This document shows, one piece after another, positions 1 through 7,652 of a DNA stretch of 53,217 nucleotides. The notes under the pieces were generated by a model, which was not told where the DNA came from, ran no database searches, and saw only the letters and a list, made by a program, of their open reading frames with translations. Position numbers and translations under genes: made by a program. Source of the DNA: an uncultured Collinsella sp. (GTDB lineage Bacteria > Actinomycetota > Coriobacteriia > Coriobacteriales > Coriobacteriaceae); contig CAJJZP010000016.1 of the NCBI GenBank assembly GCA_905197665.1, forward strand, positions 1 to 53,217, given 5' to 3'. The first letter of the stretch is position 1; each line of letters opens with the position of its first letter.

Positions 1-319
1 GTTCTCAAGGTGCACGCCTGGCGGCTGATCCGGTCCGACCGGGCCGCGCGGCAAGGAGATATATTGCCAGACCGGAGGGGCGCCGTGGGCGGGAATCGCG
101 CACTCCATATTTTGTTCACAAATGAATAGGTCCCTCAGTCACGTCACTGAGGTTAAAACTGAAGCATTGGCTTCTGATATTGGCGATGACCAGCTGGTTT
201 ATAGATGTTAAGGCATCGGTCATCTCTGGAGCGCCACTTTACTCCAAAAGCATCAGCTATTTGTTTCCCGTCGGTAAAAGGCAGGTTTTGTTCGCCAAGC
301 GTTCTTATATATAGAGAAG
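1..319. other. Left edge, no supported gene
   Basis: I see no convincing gene here. A minus-strand open frame starts with ATG at 108 and runs off the left edge (36 codons seen), so it could be the start of a gene outside the window, but it resembles nothing I recognise. A short inverted repeat lies at 133-152 (CCTCAGT...ACTGAGG). The other open frames are arginine and proline rich and look like chance frames in GC-rich DNA. Confidence 0.3.
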
Positions 320-583
320 TTCGGGTTCGAACCCGTGGCGCGGCAACAAAAAAGCGGCCGGCATCCACCAGTCGCTTTTTTAGTCTATGGTGGGCCGTCA
401 GGGGTTCAGCCTGCTCCGCAGGCGGCTGCTGCGGCGCTTCGCGCCTTGCGCGCTGCGCTGGCAAACGCTCACGCGTTTACTCAGCTCCGCGCCCTTTCGG
501 GTTCGAACCCGCGTCGCGGCAACAAAAAAGCGGCCGGCATCCGCCAGTCGCTTTTCCATTCTATGGTGGGCCGTCAGGGGTTC
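320..583. repeat. 88-bp direct repeat with tRNA-Lys 3' end and terminator
   Basis: Positions 320-407 and 496-583 are near-identical 88-bp direct repeats with no length difference, separated by another 88 bp. Each contains a palindromic T-arm-like block (CGGGTTCGAACCCG), a hairpin with an A/T-rich base, and the last 20 nt of the tRNA-Lys on the minus strand. The right copy is the functional end of tRNA-Lys. The left copy keeps only its 3' end (388-407). This layout fits a relic of integration or excision at the tRNA 3' end, or a local duplication. Confidence 0.75.
524..555 (-). terminator. Terminator after tRNA-Lys
   Basis: Read on the minus strand, a hairpin with arms AAAAGCG and CGCTTTT and an internal GGC/GCC stem ends in a T run. 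It lies directly downstream of tRNA-Lys. A second copy lies at about 348-381 in the left repeat. Confidence 0.6.
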
Positions 584-639
584 GAACCCTGGACCTTGGG
601 ATTAAAAGTCCCCTGCTCTGCCAGCTGAGCTAACGGCCC
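564..639 (-). tRNA. tRNA-Lys (anticodon TTT)
   Basis: Read on the minus strand the 76 nt fold as a normal tRNA: a 7-bp acceptor stem (GGGCCGT with ACGGCCC), D-arm with AGCTCAGCTGG, anticodon loop CTTTTAA, T-arm with GGTTCGAAC, and an encoded CCA end. The anticodon TTT reads lysine codons. It lies 28 bp downstream of the aminopeptidase gene in the same direction and is followed by its own hairpin terminator. Its 3' end is duplicated at 388-407, which suggests past use as an attachment site. Confidence 0.96.
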
Positions 640-667
640 GCGGGTGGCATTGTACCACGGTCTGGGA

Positions 668-1948
668 CTATTCCCAACTCCATTGGCCGTTCTGGAAAAT
701 CACAACTTCACGTCCATCAGGCGTAATGCCCGTAATATCGATGTCGTCCGTGCCAATCATAAAATCGACGTGCGTGCTCGAGACGTTAACGCCATGCTCC
801 AGGAGCTCTTCCTTGGACATGTCATACCCACCCTCGATACATTCGGGGAAACCGACACCTAGCGCGAGATGGCAGCTGGCGTTCTCATCATAGAGCGTGT
901 CATAGAACAAAACGCCACTTTCACGGATCGGCGTGTTCTTGGAGATAAGCGCGACCTCACCCAGATGAGCGGCACCTTCATCGGTGTCAATGATGCTCGC
1001 AAGCGTCGCCTTGCCCACGCGGGCATCGTAGTCCGCCACGCGGCCGGCCTCGAACTTAATCCAAAAATCGTCGACCTTGTTACCGTGGTGAATGAGCGGC
1101 ATGGCCGAGTACACGATACCGTCGGCGCGCATACGATCAGGCGAGGTGAAGACTTCCTCGGTGGGAATGTTGGGGAAGAAGGGGTGTCCATCGGGCGTCT
1201 TGCCCTTGCCGCCGGCCCACTCGTGACCCTTCGTCATGCCAATCGTCAGATCGGTTCCATTTTCCGCGGTGTAATGCAGGCGGTCAAAACGATTGTCGTT
1301 CAGGAAACGCAGGTTCTTTTCGAACGCCGCGTCATGAAGCTCCCAGTCGCTCTCCGGGTCCTGGCCATCGGCACGAGCGGTGTGCAGAATCGCATTCCAT
1401 AGCTTATAGATTGCAACCTCATCGGCGTCTCCCGGGAACACCTCGTGCGCCCAAGCCACGACCGGAGCGCCGGCGATGCACCACGGATTGATGTTGTAAT
1501 CCAGTCCACGGCGGAAAACTTTGCACTGCGTATTCCTCGCCTTGGATGCCGCGGCCGGCTTGGCTGGATCGATGCCCTTGAGGGCTGCAGGATCCGCACC
1601 CTCAATAAAGATAAAGCAGGCGCCATCCTGGGCCAGGGAATCCAACTGCAGGCGCTTCCACTCGGGCGTCTGCTCAAAATAGCTTTTATCGACATGCTCG
1701 TACGTGAGCCTCGTCACGGCATCATCGGCCCAAATGACCGTCACGTGGCCAGCGCCGGCGGCATAAGCCTCCGCGACCACCACGCGGGCAAAAGGCGCGC
1801 ACTCGACCGGAGACTGAACGACAACCTCCTGGCCGGGCTTGACGTTTACGCCTTTGCGGACAACCAGGCGCGCATAGTTTTTAATCTTGGGCTCCAGGGC
1901 CTTCATGCCCTCCAGAGCTTCTTCGACCGTCAGGGCAGCTCGAATCAT
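668..1948 (-). CDS. M29 family metallo-aminopeptidase
   Basis: Predicted cytosolic aminopeptidase that removes N-terminal residues from peptides using two metal ions. At 426 residues the length fits the M29 (AmpS/aminopeptidase T) family. The metal-ligand regions are recognisable: the glutamate in PTEEVF, the glutamate in HLGEVAL, the histidine in ASCHLALG, and the histidine-aspartate pair in STHVDFMIG. An ATG lies four codons further upstream at 1960, but I chose the ATG at 1948 because a GGAG lies six bases before it while the upstream ATG has no ribosome site. The gene is monocistronic or reads on into tRNA-Lys. Substrate preference cannot be told from sequence. Confidence 0.9.
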   Translation of the reverse strand: MIRAALTVEEALEGMKALEPKIKNYARLVVRKGVNVKPGQEVVVQSPVECAPFARVVVAEAYAAGAGHVTVIWADDAVTRLTYEHVDKSYFEQTPEWKRLQLDSLAQDGACFIFIEGADPAALKGIDPAKPAAASKARNTQCKVFRRGLDYNINPWCIAGAPVVAWAHEVFPGDADEVAIYKLWNAILHTARADGQDPESDWELHDAAFEKNLRFLNDNRFDRLHYTAENGTDLTIGMTKGHEWAGGKGKTPDGHPFFPNIPTEEVFTSPDRMRADGIVYSAMPLIHHGNKVDDFWIKFEAGRVADYDARVGKATLASIIDTDEGAAHLGEVALISKNTPIRESGVLFYDTLYDENASCHLALGVGFPECIEGGYDMSKEELLEHGVNVSSTHVDFMIGTDDIDITGITPDGREVVIFQNGQWSWE

Positions 1949-1977
1949 GTGCCACTCCATCTATCTATAGGACAATA

Positions 1978-2009
1978 ATAAGGCGCGCCGCAAAAACGAC
2001 ACGCCTTAT
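1978..2009 (-). terminator. Possible terminator after the membrane-protein gene
   Basis: A 10-bp hairpin (ATAAGGCGTG with CGCGCCTTAT on the minus strand, one G-U pair) lies just past the stop of the 2038-2613 gene. It has no clean T run, so factor-independent termination is only possible. Confidence 0.4.
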
Positions 2010-2037
2010 ATCTTAGCGATAAGTGTGAATGCAAACG

Positions 2038-2613
2038 CTACTTCTTCTTGGAGTCCTTTTTGTCCTCCTCGGCAGCTGCGCGCTCGATAAGAGCGTTGAG
2101 CTTGTTCTCGGACATGCCCTCGGCCTGCGCGCGATACATGTTACGCAAGGGACGAATACGAACGAAGTCGTAGATAAAGTCACCCAGGATGATGACATAG
2201 GACAAAACGATGCCGACCATCTGAACAGGACTGGACACCGTGCCGCCGGGAGCGAAGTAGAGCGAAGCCCCGATTGCCACGACGAGCACCATGCCGATAG
2301 CGAGCACAGCCCACCAAATACGGCGGCGCTTGGTGTAGTCCTCATCCTGCTTGAGAAGGATATTCGACACCGTGTAGATGCGGTCCTCCTTGGCGCGCTG
2401 CTTAGCCTTGCGGGCGCGCTTCTCCTCTTTAGAGAGGCCCTCGAGGTTCTCGCCCTTCTCGAGCTCTTTGCGGCGTGCCTTAGACGAAGCCGGCACGACG
2501 CGGACAGAGCTCGCTGCCTGACGGGCAGGCTTAGCAGATGCGGCGGACTTGCGCGCAACCCCGGTAACCTCGTGGGATTGCGTGCGCTTGTTCGTGGCGC
2601 TACGGGTACTCAC
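2038..2613 (-). CDS. Small two-helix membrane protein, function unknown
   Basis: I do not recognise a named family. The 191 residues begin with a basic, serine and alanine-rich region and a charged, helix-prone stretch rich in Lys/Glu/Arg (about 45-80). Two membrane helices follow, at about 98-120 and 131-153, then a charged C-terminal tail ending in repeated lysines. Both ends are probably cytoplasmic. The start codon is GTG at 2613, directly after the purC stop (TAA then GTG), with AAGGAG about nine bases upstream inside purC. The two genes are therefore almost certainly co-transcribed and translationally linked. No catalytic motif is visible, and the link with purine synthesis may be only positional. 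Confidence 0.75.
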   Translation of the reverse strand: MSTRSATNKRTQSHEVTGVARKSAASAKPARQAASSVRVVPASSKARRKELEKGENLEGLSKEEKRARKAKQRAKEDRIYTVSNILLKQDEDYTKRRRIWWAVLAIGMVLVVAIGASLYFAPGGTVSSPVQMVGIVLSYVIILGDFIYDFVRIRPLRNMYRAQAEGMSENKLNALIERAAAEEDKKDSKKK

Positions 2614-3501
2614 TTATGCGTTCTCCTTCATGCTTGTGAACTGGGAGCCCGTGATGATCTGGAAGGCCTCGCGATAGCGCTCGGACGTGCCATCGATGAC
2701 CTCGGCGGGCAGGTGCGGGGTCTCCCCCGTCATATCCCAGTTGGCCTTGAGCCAATTGCGGACGAATTGTTTGTCGTAGCTGGGCTGGATCTTGCCCTCC
2801 TCGTAGCTGGCAGCAGGCCAGAAACGGCTGGAATCGGGCGTGAGGCACTCGTCGATCAGCGTGACCTTGCCATCAATAACACCAAACTCGAACTTGGTGT
2901 CGGCAATGATGATGCCACGGGTCGCGGCGTACTCGGCAGCGGCCTTGTAGATCTTGAGGGAAAGGTCGCGAATCTGCGTGGCGATGTCCTCGCCCACGAT
3001 CTCGCAGCAACGCTCGAACGAGATGTTCTCGTCGTGGTCACCGATCTCGGCCTTCGTGGACGGCGTGAACAGCGGCTCAGGAAGCTTGGAAGCCTCGGTC
3101 AGGCCCTCAGGCAGCTGGATGCCGCAGACGGTGCCGTTCTCGTCGTAGGTCTTCTTGCCCGAACCGGTCAGATAGCCGCGGACGATGCACTCGATAGGAA
3201 TCGTCTGGGCCTTCTTAACCAGCATGGCGCGGCCGGCGAGGTAGTCACGATACTCAGCAAACTCCTCAGGGAAATCCGCCGGGTCGATGGAAACGAGGTG
3301 GTTGGGAACGATGTCGGCAAACTTATCGAACCAGAATGCCGAGATGCGGTTGAGCACCTCTCCCTTAAACGGAATCTCGTCGGGAAGAATGAAGTCGAAC
3401 GCAGAAATGCGGTCGGTGGCGACCATCAGCAGGTTTTCACCGGCATCGTAGATATCACGAACCTTGCCACGGGAATCCGGACGACGCTCCATCGTTGTCA
3501 C
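2614..3501 (-). CDS. purC: SAICAR synthetase
   Basis: Phosphoribosylaminoimidazole-succinocarboxamide synthase, which joins aspartate to CAIR with ATP in purine synthesis. The family is recognised from the N-terminal RGKVRDIYD motif, the VATDRISAFD motif, IECIVRGYLTGSG, and the late DECLTPDSSRFW block. Its length of about 295 residues matches the SAICAR-synthase type of actinobacteria and plants. GTG at 3501 is preferred as start because AAGGAG sits eight bases upstream. A GTG at 3510 overlaps that site and an ATG at 3492 is too distant. It is followed by a membrane-protein gene with no gap. The other purine gene here, purB, is 11 kb away, so the pathway is dispersed. Confidence 0.95.
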   Translation of the reverse strand: MTTMERRPDSRGKVRDIYDAGENLLMVATDRISAFDFILPDEIPFKGEVLNRISAFWFDKFADIVPNHLVSIDPADFPEEFAEYRDYLAGRAMLVKKAQTIPIECIVRGYLTGSGKKTYDENGTVCGIQLPEGLTEASKLPEPLFTPSTKAEIGDHDENISFERCCEIVGEDIATQIRDLSLKIYKAAAEYAATRGIIIADTKFEFGVIDGKVTLIDECLTPDSSRFWPAASYEEGKIQPSYDKQFVRNWLKANWDMTGETPHLPAEVIDGTSERYREAFQIITGSQFTSMKENA

Positions 3502-3610
3502 GTGAGTCACTCCTTACCAAAATACGACAGTAATGCGGGTTCTTTCCCGCACGTTTTCGCAAACTCGGAGCGGCAGGGACGAAACCCCTCCTTCACCGAA
3601 TAGCGAAAAG
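3502..3610. other. Kinase-purC intergenic gap
   Basis: This 109-bp gap holds a 6-bp hairpin at 3534-3551 (TGCGGG and CCCGCA) without a following T run on the minus strand, and the purC ribosome site. Whether purC has its own promoter here is unclear. Confidence 0.35.
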
Positions 3611-5176
3611 CTAGTGCTCCATTGTAGTAGATGCCGCGTCCGCCGTGTGCTCGCGAGGCAGATGAATCGTAAAAGTCGTACCCTTTCCAAGCTCCGACTC
3701 CACGGAAATGTAGCCATGATGTCGCTCGACGATCTGTTTAGTCACGGCGAGGCCCACGCCCAGACCGCCCGCCTCACGGGCACGGCTGGCATCGGCGCGC
3801 CAAAAACGGCCGAAGATGCGCGACAAGTCATCCTTGGCAATACCGATGCCGGTATCAGAAACGGCGACGCTGACGTGTTTGCGGTCACTGAGCACCGACA
3901 CCACGACCCAACCGCCCTCGGGGGTGTAGCGCATGGCGTTGCTCATGAGATTGATGACGCATTGTGTGATCATGTCGGGATCGGCTTCGACGACATCGTC
4001 GTGACCTTGGGTCTCGTCAGCAAAGCGCAAGCGCAGATCGCGGTCGACAAACAGGCGCTCCTGGGCATTGACGATGGAACGCACGAAAGGAACCATGTCC
4101 ACCGGCTCAAGGTTGAGCGGAGCCGTGCTGTTTTCCATGCGCGACAGGTCGAGCATCTGCTGCACCAGACGAGCCAGGCGACGCGTCTCGGAAGCAACAG
4201 TCTCCAAGTGCTCATCGTCGGTAGGATATACGCCATCCTGCATGGCCTCGACCGTTGCGAGCATGGCCATAAGCGGAGTACGAAGTTCGTGAGCCACGTC
4301 CGAGGTCAAACGTTTCTCGTGTTTCATATCCTTCTCGAGCGAAGTGGCCATCTCATCGAAGGTCTCACCCAGCTGATCAATCTCGTCATCGCCGCGCAAG
4401 CCCGTACGAGCAGACAGATCGCCATCGCGAATTTGCTTGGCCGTGCTGGTAATACGGTGAATCGGCTTGGTGAGCATGCGCGACACGAGCGATCCGATAA
4501 CGACCGAAATGCAGATTGCAACAACTGCGGCGAGGGCCATGGCGTTAAAGGTCTTCTCCCTAAACGCAGAGTCCGCCTTGGTGAGCAGAGCGTCGGAGCC
4601 GATGGCCCACAGCTTTACTTGTCCGACATGCTCGCCGGAAGACGTTATGATTTCGACGTTAGCAACGCTATCGGAGTCGGTTGGAGCAGACGAGACCGGG
4701 CTATGCGATGCTTTTTTACCGCTCGAGCTGCTCGACGCTGATTCGCTCTCGCGCACATCGGCGGTCGCACTTGCCGAAGGCCATGAGTCGTCATAGACGA
4801 CAACGCCCTTCTTGTTGACGACCTGCATACTCAGGTCGTCGGACACCAAACTCGATGTCGCGACCGTGCGCAGCTCGCCCGCAGTCCAGTTGCCGTTTTC
4901 CTCATACGACGTCGCAAGCTTTTCGGCAGCGGAATTTGCGATTTCGACGATATTGGAGCGCGTGTAATCCGAAAAGACCGTGCCCCACACAACAGAGACC
5001 ACGCCCACCAGCACCAATACCGTCATGAGCGATGTCAGAGCAAAAGCAAGTGCCATGCGCGAGGGATAGCTCATCGTTGGCCGTGAATCGGAACGAGGCG
5101 TGTTCCAACTAGCCTTGGAACCCGCCTCGCTCTCCTGCTTGTGCTTTTGTCCGATTTCAAAGCGCGCAGGTGTCAT
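3611..5176 (-). CDS. Two-component sensor histidine kinase
   Basis: Membrane histidine kinase of 521 residues, partner of the regulator encoded just upstream. After a cytoplasmic N-tail of about 40 residues comes membrane helix 1 (about 42-65), an extracellular sensor segment (about 66-208) with a serine-rich low-complexity stretch near 136-160, helix 2 (about 211-231), a HAMP linker, and the phospho-acceptor H296 in DVAHELRTPL. The ATPase domain follows with an N box near 409-420, DTGIGI at 441-446 and GLGVGL at 471-476. All catalytic boxes look intact. The gene begins 11 bp after the regulator stop with AGGGA upstream. An internal ATG at residue 35 is a weaker alternative. The signal sensed is unknown. 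Confidence 0.93.
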   Translation of the reverse strand: MTPARFEIGQKHKQESEAGSKASWNTPRSDSRPTMSYPSRMALAFALTSLMTVLVLVGVVSVVWGTVFSDYTRSNIVEIANSAAEKLATSYEENGNWTAGELRTVATSSLVSDDLSMQVVNKKGVVVYDDSWPSASATADVRESESASSSSSGKKASHSPVSSAPTDSDSVANVEIITSSGEHVGQVKLWAIGSDALLTKADSAFREKTFNAMALAAVVAICISVVIGSLVSRMLTKPIHRITSTAKQIRDGDLSARTGLRGDDEIDQLGETFDEMATSLEKDMKHEKRLTSDVAHELRTPLMAMLATVEAMQDGVYPTDDEHLETVASETRRLARLVQQMLDLSRMENSTAPLNLEPVDMVPFVRSIVNAQERLFVDRDLRLRFADETQGHDDVVEADPDMITQCVINLMSNAMRYTPEGGWVVVSVLSDRKHVSVAVSDTGIGIAKDDLSRIFGRFWRADASRAREAGGLGVGLAVTKQIVERHHGYISVESELGKGTTFTIHLPREHTADAASTTMEH

Positions 5177-5187
5177 ATGTGATTTCC

Positions 5188-5910
5188 CTATTTCTCGTCC
5201 GACTTATCGGTCTTGGCCGGAGCCTCGAAGCGATAGCCGACACCGTGGACGGTGTAGAGCCACTTGGGCTTCTTGGGATCATCGCCCAGCTTGGCGCGAA
5301 GGTTCTTCACGTGGCTATCGATGGTGCGCTCATAGCCCTCAAAGTCGTAGCCGAGCACCTTCTCGACCAGCTCCATGCGGTTGTAGACGCGACCGGGGTG
5401 ACGGGCAAGCGTGGTGAGCAGCTTAAACTCGGAAGCCGTCAGGTCGACTTCCTTGCCCTCGACCAAAATCTTGTGGCCCGAGATATCGATGACCAGATCG
5501 CCGAAGTCGAGTACCTCGACGGCTGGCTCGTCGGCCTGATGGGCACGGCGGAACAAGGCGCGTACGCGCGCGACAAGCTCGCGCGGCGAGAACGGCTTAA
5601 TCAGATAGTCGTCGGCGCCGAGCTCAAGACCGATAATACGGTCCTCGATCTCGCCCTTGGCAGTCAGCATGATGATGGGGACATCCGAGGTATCGCGAAT
5701 GGTGCGGCAAACGCGCTCGCCGGGGATCTTGGGGAGCATAAGGTCGAGCACGACCAGGTCAAACTGATGCTTCTCGAACTCCTCGATCGCGGACTGGCCG
5801 TCGCCGACACCCACAACCCAGTAGCCTTCGCGCTCGAGATAGGCAGCGACGGCGTCACGGATTGCCTTCTCATCCTCGACCAGCAGAATCTTTTTTGCAT
5901 CTGAAGCCAT
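5188..5910 (-). CDS. OmpR/PhoB-type response regulator
   Basis: A 240-residue DNA-binding regulator. The receiver domain (about 6-120) has acidic pocket residues VEDE, phospho-acceptor D56 in LVVLDLMLP, the conserved threonine region MLTAKG, and K105 in DYLIKPF. The winged-helix domain (about 135-230) ends with the typical DSHVKNLRAKLGDD and YTVHGVGYRFE motifs. It is the first gene of a regulator-kinase operon on the minus strand. It resembles the MtrA/RegX3/PhoP group of actinobacteria, but I cannot assign a particular ortholog, so no symbol is given. The targets are unknown. Confidence 0.95.
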   Translation of the reverse strand: MASDAKKILLVEDEKAIRDAVAAYLEREGYWVVGVGDGQSAIEEFEKHQFDLVVLDLMLPKIPGERVCRTIRDTSDVPIIMLTAKGEIEDRIIGLELGADDYLIKPFSPRELVARVRALFRRAHQADEPAVEVLDFGDLVIDISGHKILVEGKEVDLTASEFKLLTTLARHPGRVYNRMELVEKVLGYDFEGYERTIDSHVKNLRAKLGDDPKKPKWLYTVHGVGYRFEAPAKTDKSDEK

Positions 5911-5966
5911 AACACGGCCCCCCCTGTCTCAATCAGCTAAGAACAAGCCCATTTTAACGCACCTGA

Positions 5967-6005
5967 GCCCGCCGGATGCCACTATGACGCGGCAGCTCGG
6001 CGGGC
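5967..6005. terminator. GC-rich hairpin between lipoprotein and regulator genes
   Basis: An 8-bp perfect inverted repeat (GCCCGCCG and CGGCGGGC) lies in the 150-bp gap between the lipoprotein stop and the response-regulator start. It lacks an obvious T run, so it may be a weak terminator or part of the regulator promoter region. Confidence 0.35.
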
Positions 6006-6064
6006 GGTACTCACAATTACAACGCGTTTATTCCCCTGTTGGCGCCTTTTTAACCCCTCTAAGC

Positions 6065-7276
6065 TTAAAGAGAGAATAGGCGTGCGGTGACCGTCTCGGG
6101 TATACCCTGGCTGTTGCGCACCGTGGCGTACGTAAGGAATGAGTCCGATTTTCCCGCCGTAGCTGGATAATCGCCATATTCCAAAGCGCGGTCGGGCGAC
6201 AACAGCGAACCATAGGTCTTGGCAGAGGTGTCGATGAGAAAATGCGATGCCTGTACCTTAACGAGATATTTATTCTTCTTGCCGGCAGCACATGCGAGCG
6301 GCTCGCGGGACAGAAAGAGGTATGGCCCTCCCTCATTACCGATATACGTGCCCATGTTGCCCAGGCTGCCCACGCCACTATAGGTCGCCTCGATAGAAAA
6401 CACGAAGGTATCGCCCATATATACGGCCTCGAAAGGCGAGACTGACGAGGGAAGGACTAGCTGGGCACGTTTGGTGTTGTTGCCATCGGTCAGATCGATT
6501 GCCGTTATGCCGTAGTAGACGCCTTCGTCGTTGCGGACACGCGGCGAGATGGTCAAAATGCCGTCGCTCGCGCGCGGGGCCGATGCAAAGCGGCCCATCG
6601 ATTTCCAAATTACCTCGGCCTTGGATTCATCAAGCGAGCGACGATAGCAAAACGAATCACTACTCGTTTTATTGCCGCCTGCCGAAGGCATTTTATACCA
6701 GATGACCGATGACCCGAACGCCGTAAACAGGGGCGGATCATAGTCCTTGCCACCTCGATCGAGCTCAGCCACGTCGCCAGAGAGCGAAGCGCCCGACAGA
6801 TTTTGAGCGTAGAGCTTCCACGATGAATTGGCAAAGTTCATCTCAACCCACGCAAACACGCCATCGCCGGCACGGACATCGTAAAAAGCATATCCCGTGC
6901 CCTCGATAGGATCCTCGATTAATGTGGTAAGCGAGCCATCGCCCAGGTTGAGCACACCAAGCGTATTGGCATGCAGGGCAGAAGCAGGCGCCATCATCGC
7001 GGCGGCGTAGTCGCCATCGCAGTAGTACAGCAGCGTGCCCAGCGGCAGCGTCCACGACGCCGCCGGCTCAAGATCGATATCAACAGCTTCGTACTCATCA
7101 GTGATCGAGACAATCTTCGAATCGTCCTTGATAACCTGTGGCTCGCCAGCGGCGTCGTCGCTGGTACCCGTTTTCTTTGAGCATCCGGCAAGCACCGTGG
7201 CAGCGCCCGCGGCAGCCCCTCCGAGCACAAAGCCGCGGCGCGATATTCCGTTCTTGATCTGGTCGGCGATACTCAT
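6065..7276 (-). CDS. Tat-exported lipoprotein, function unknown
   Basis: A 403-residue exported protein. The N-terminus carries a twin-arginine signal (ISRRGFVLGG, arginines 13-14) and a lipobox LAGC with the lipidation cysteine at 32, so it is probably folded before export and anchored to the outer face of the membrane. The mature part is rich in Trp, Gly and Asp blocks spaced like strands of a beta-propeller, but I cannot name a family. The ATG at 7276 overlaps the TAA of the upstream TSCPD gene (TAATG), which indicates translational coupling. A longer frame starting 18 codons upstream would bury the signal peptide and is rejected. Confidence 0.85.
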   Translation of the reverse strand: MSIADQIKNGISRRGFVLGGAAAGAATVLAGCSKKTGTSDDAAGEPQVIKDDSKIVSITDEYEAVDIDLEPAASWTLPLGTLLYYCDGDYAAAMMAPASALHANTLGVLNLGDGSLTTLIEDPIEGTGYAFYDVRAGDGVFAWVEMNFANSSWKLYAQNLSGASLSGDVAELDRGGKDYDPPLFTAFGSSVIWYKMPSAGGNKTSSDSFCYRRSLDESKAEVIWKSMGRFASAPRASDGILTISPRVRNDEGVYYGITAIDLTDGNNTKRAQLVLPSSVSPFEAVYMGDTFVFSIEATYSGVGSLGNMGTYIGNEGGPYLFLSREPLACAAGKKNKYLVKVQASHFLIDTSAKTYGSLLSPDRALEYGDYPATAGKSDSFLTYATVRNSQGIPETVTARLFSL

Positions 7277-7539
7277 TAGGCGATCTCGGCGCGAGCGGCC
7301 TCGATAGCGCGCGTGAGCTGATCGGCGCAAGAAGTATTCTTCATACCGCAGGTGTTACCAGCGAGAACCTCGATGACGCGATCGGCAGGAGCGCCCTCGA
7401 CCAGCTTAGAGATAGCCTTGAGATTGCCGTTGCAGCCACCGGTAAACTCGACGCCCACCACCTTGTTGCCGTCATCAGAAAGATCAAGGTGGATATTGCG
7501 AGTGCATACGCCCTGAGGCTTGTAATCAAAACTAATCAT
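7276..7539 (-). CDS. TSCPD domain small cysteine protein
   Basis: An 87-residue protein of the TSCPD family (TIGR03905 type). Four cysteines stand in family positions: GVCTRN, GGCNGN, NTCGMK and TSCADQL. The family is related to a C-terminal segment found in some B12-dependent ribonucleotide reductases and is thought to bind metal, but its role as a stand-alone protein is not known. It is the first gene of a two-gene unit, and its stop overlaps the start of the Tat lipoprotein gene. The gene is complete. Confidence 0.88.
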   Translation of the reverse strand: MISFDYKPQGVCTRNIHLDLSDDGNKVVGVEFTGGCNGNLKAISKLVEGAPADRVIEVLAGNTCGMKNTSCADQLTRAIEAARAEIA

Positions 7540-7652
7540 TGCATTCCCCTCTCGTAAAGCAATTTCAGACGTCTATTATCCCCGTCCGAACCGATAAAGT
7601 ATCGCGGGCACCGATTCAACATTCCCCAATGCGCAAACCGACGGCAGCAATA

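Noticed and set aside
1..108. Partial minus-strand frame running off the left edge
   Set aside because: Only 36 codons are visible, without a recognisable motif or a clear ribosome site.
153..633. Overlapping open frames on both strands near the left edge
   Set aside because: They run through the 88-bp repeats, terminator and tRNA-Lys, have Arg/Pro/Ser-rich composition and no ribosome site.
2029..3603. Plus-strand open frame of over 500 codons opposite purC
   Set aside because: It is a shadow of purC and the membrane-protein gene, with no recognisable domain.
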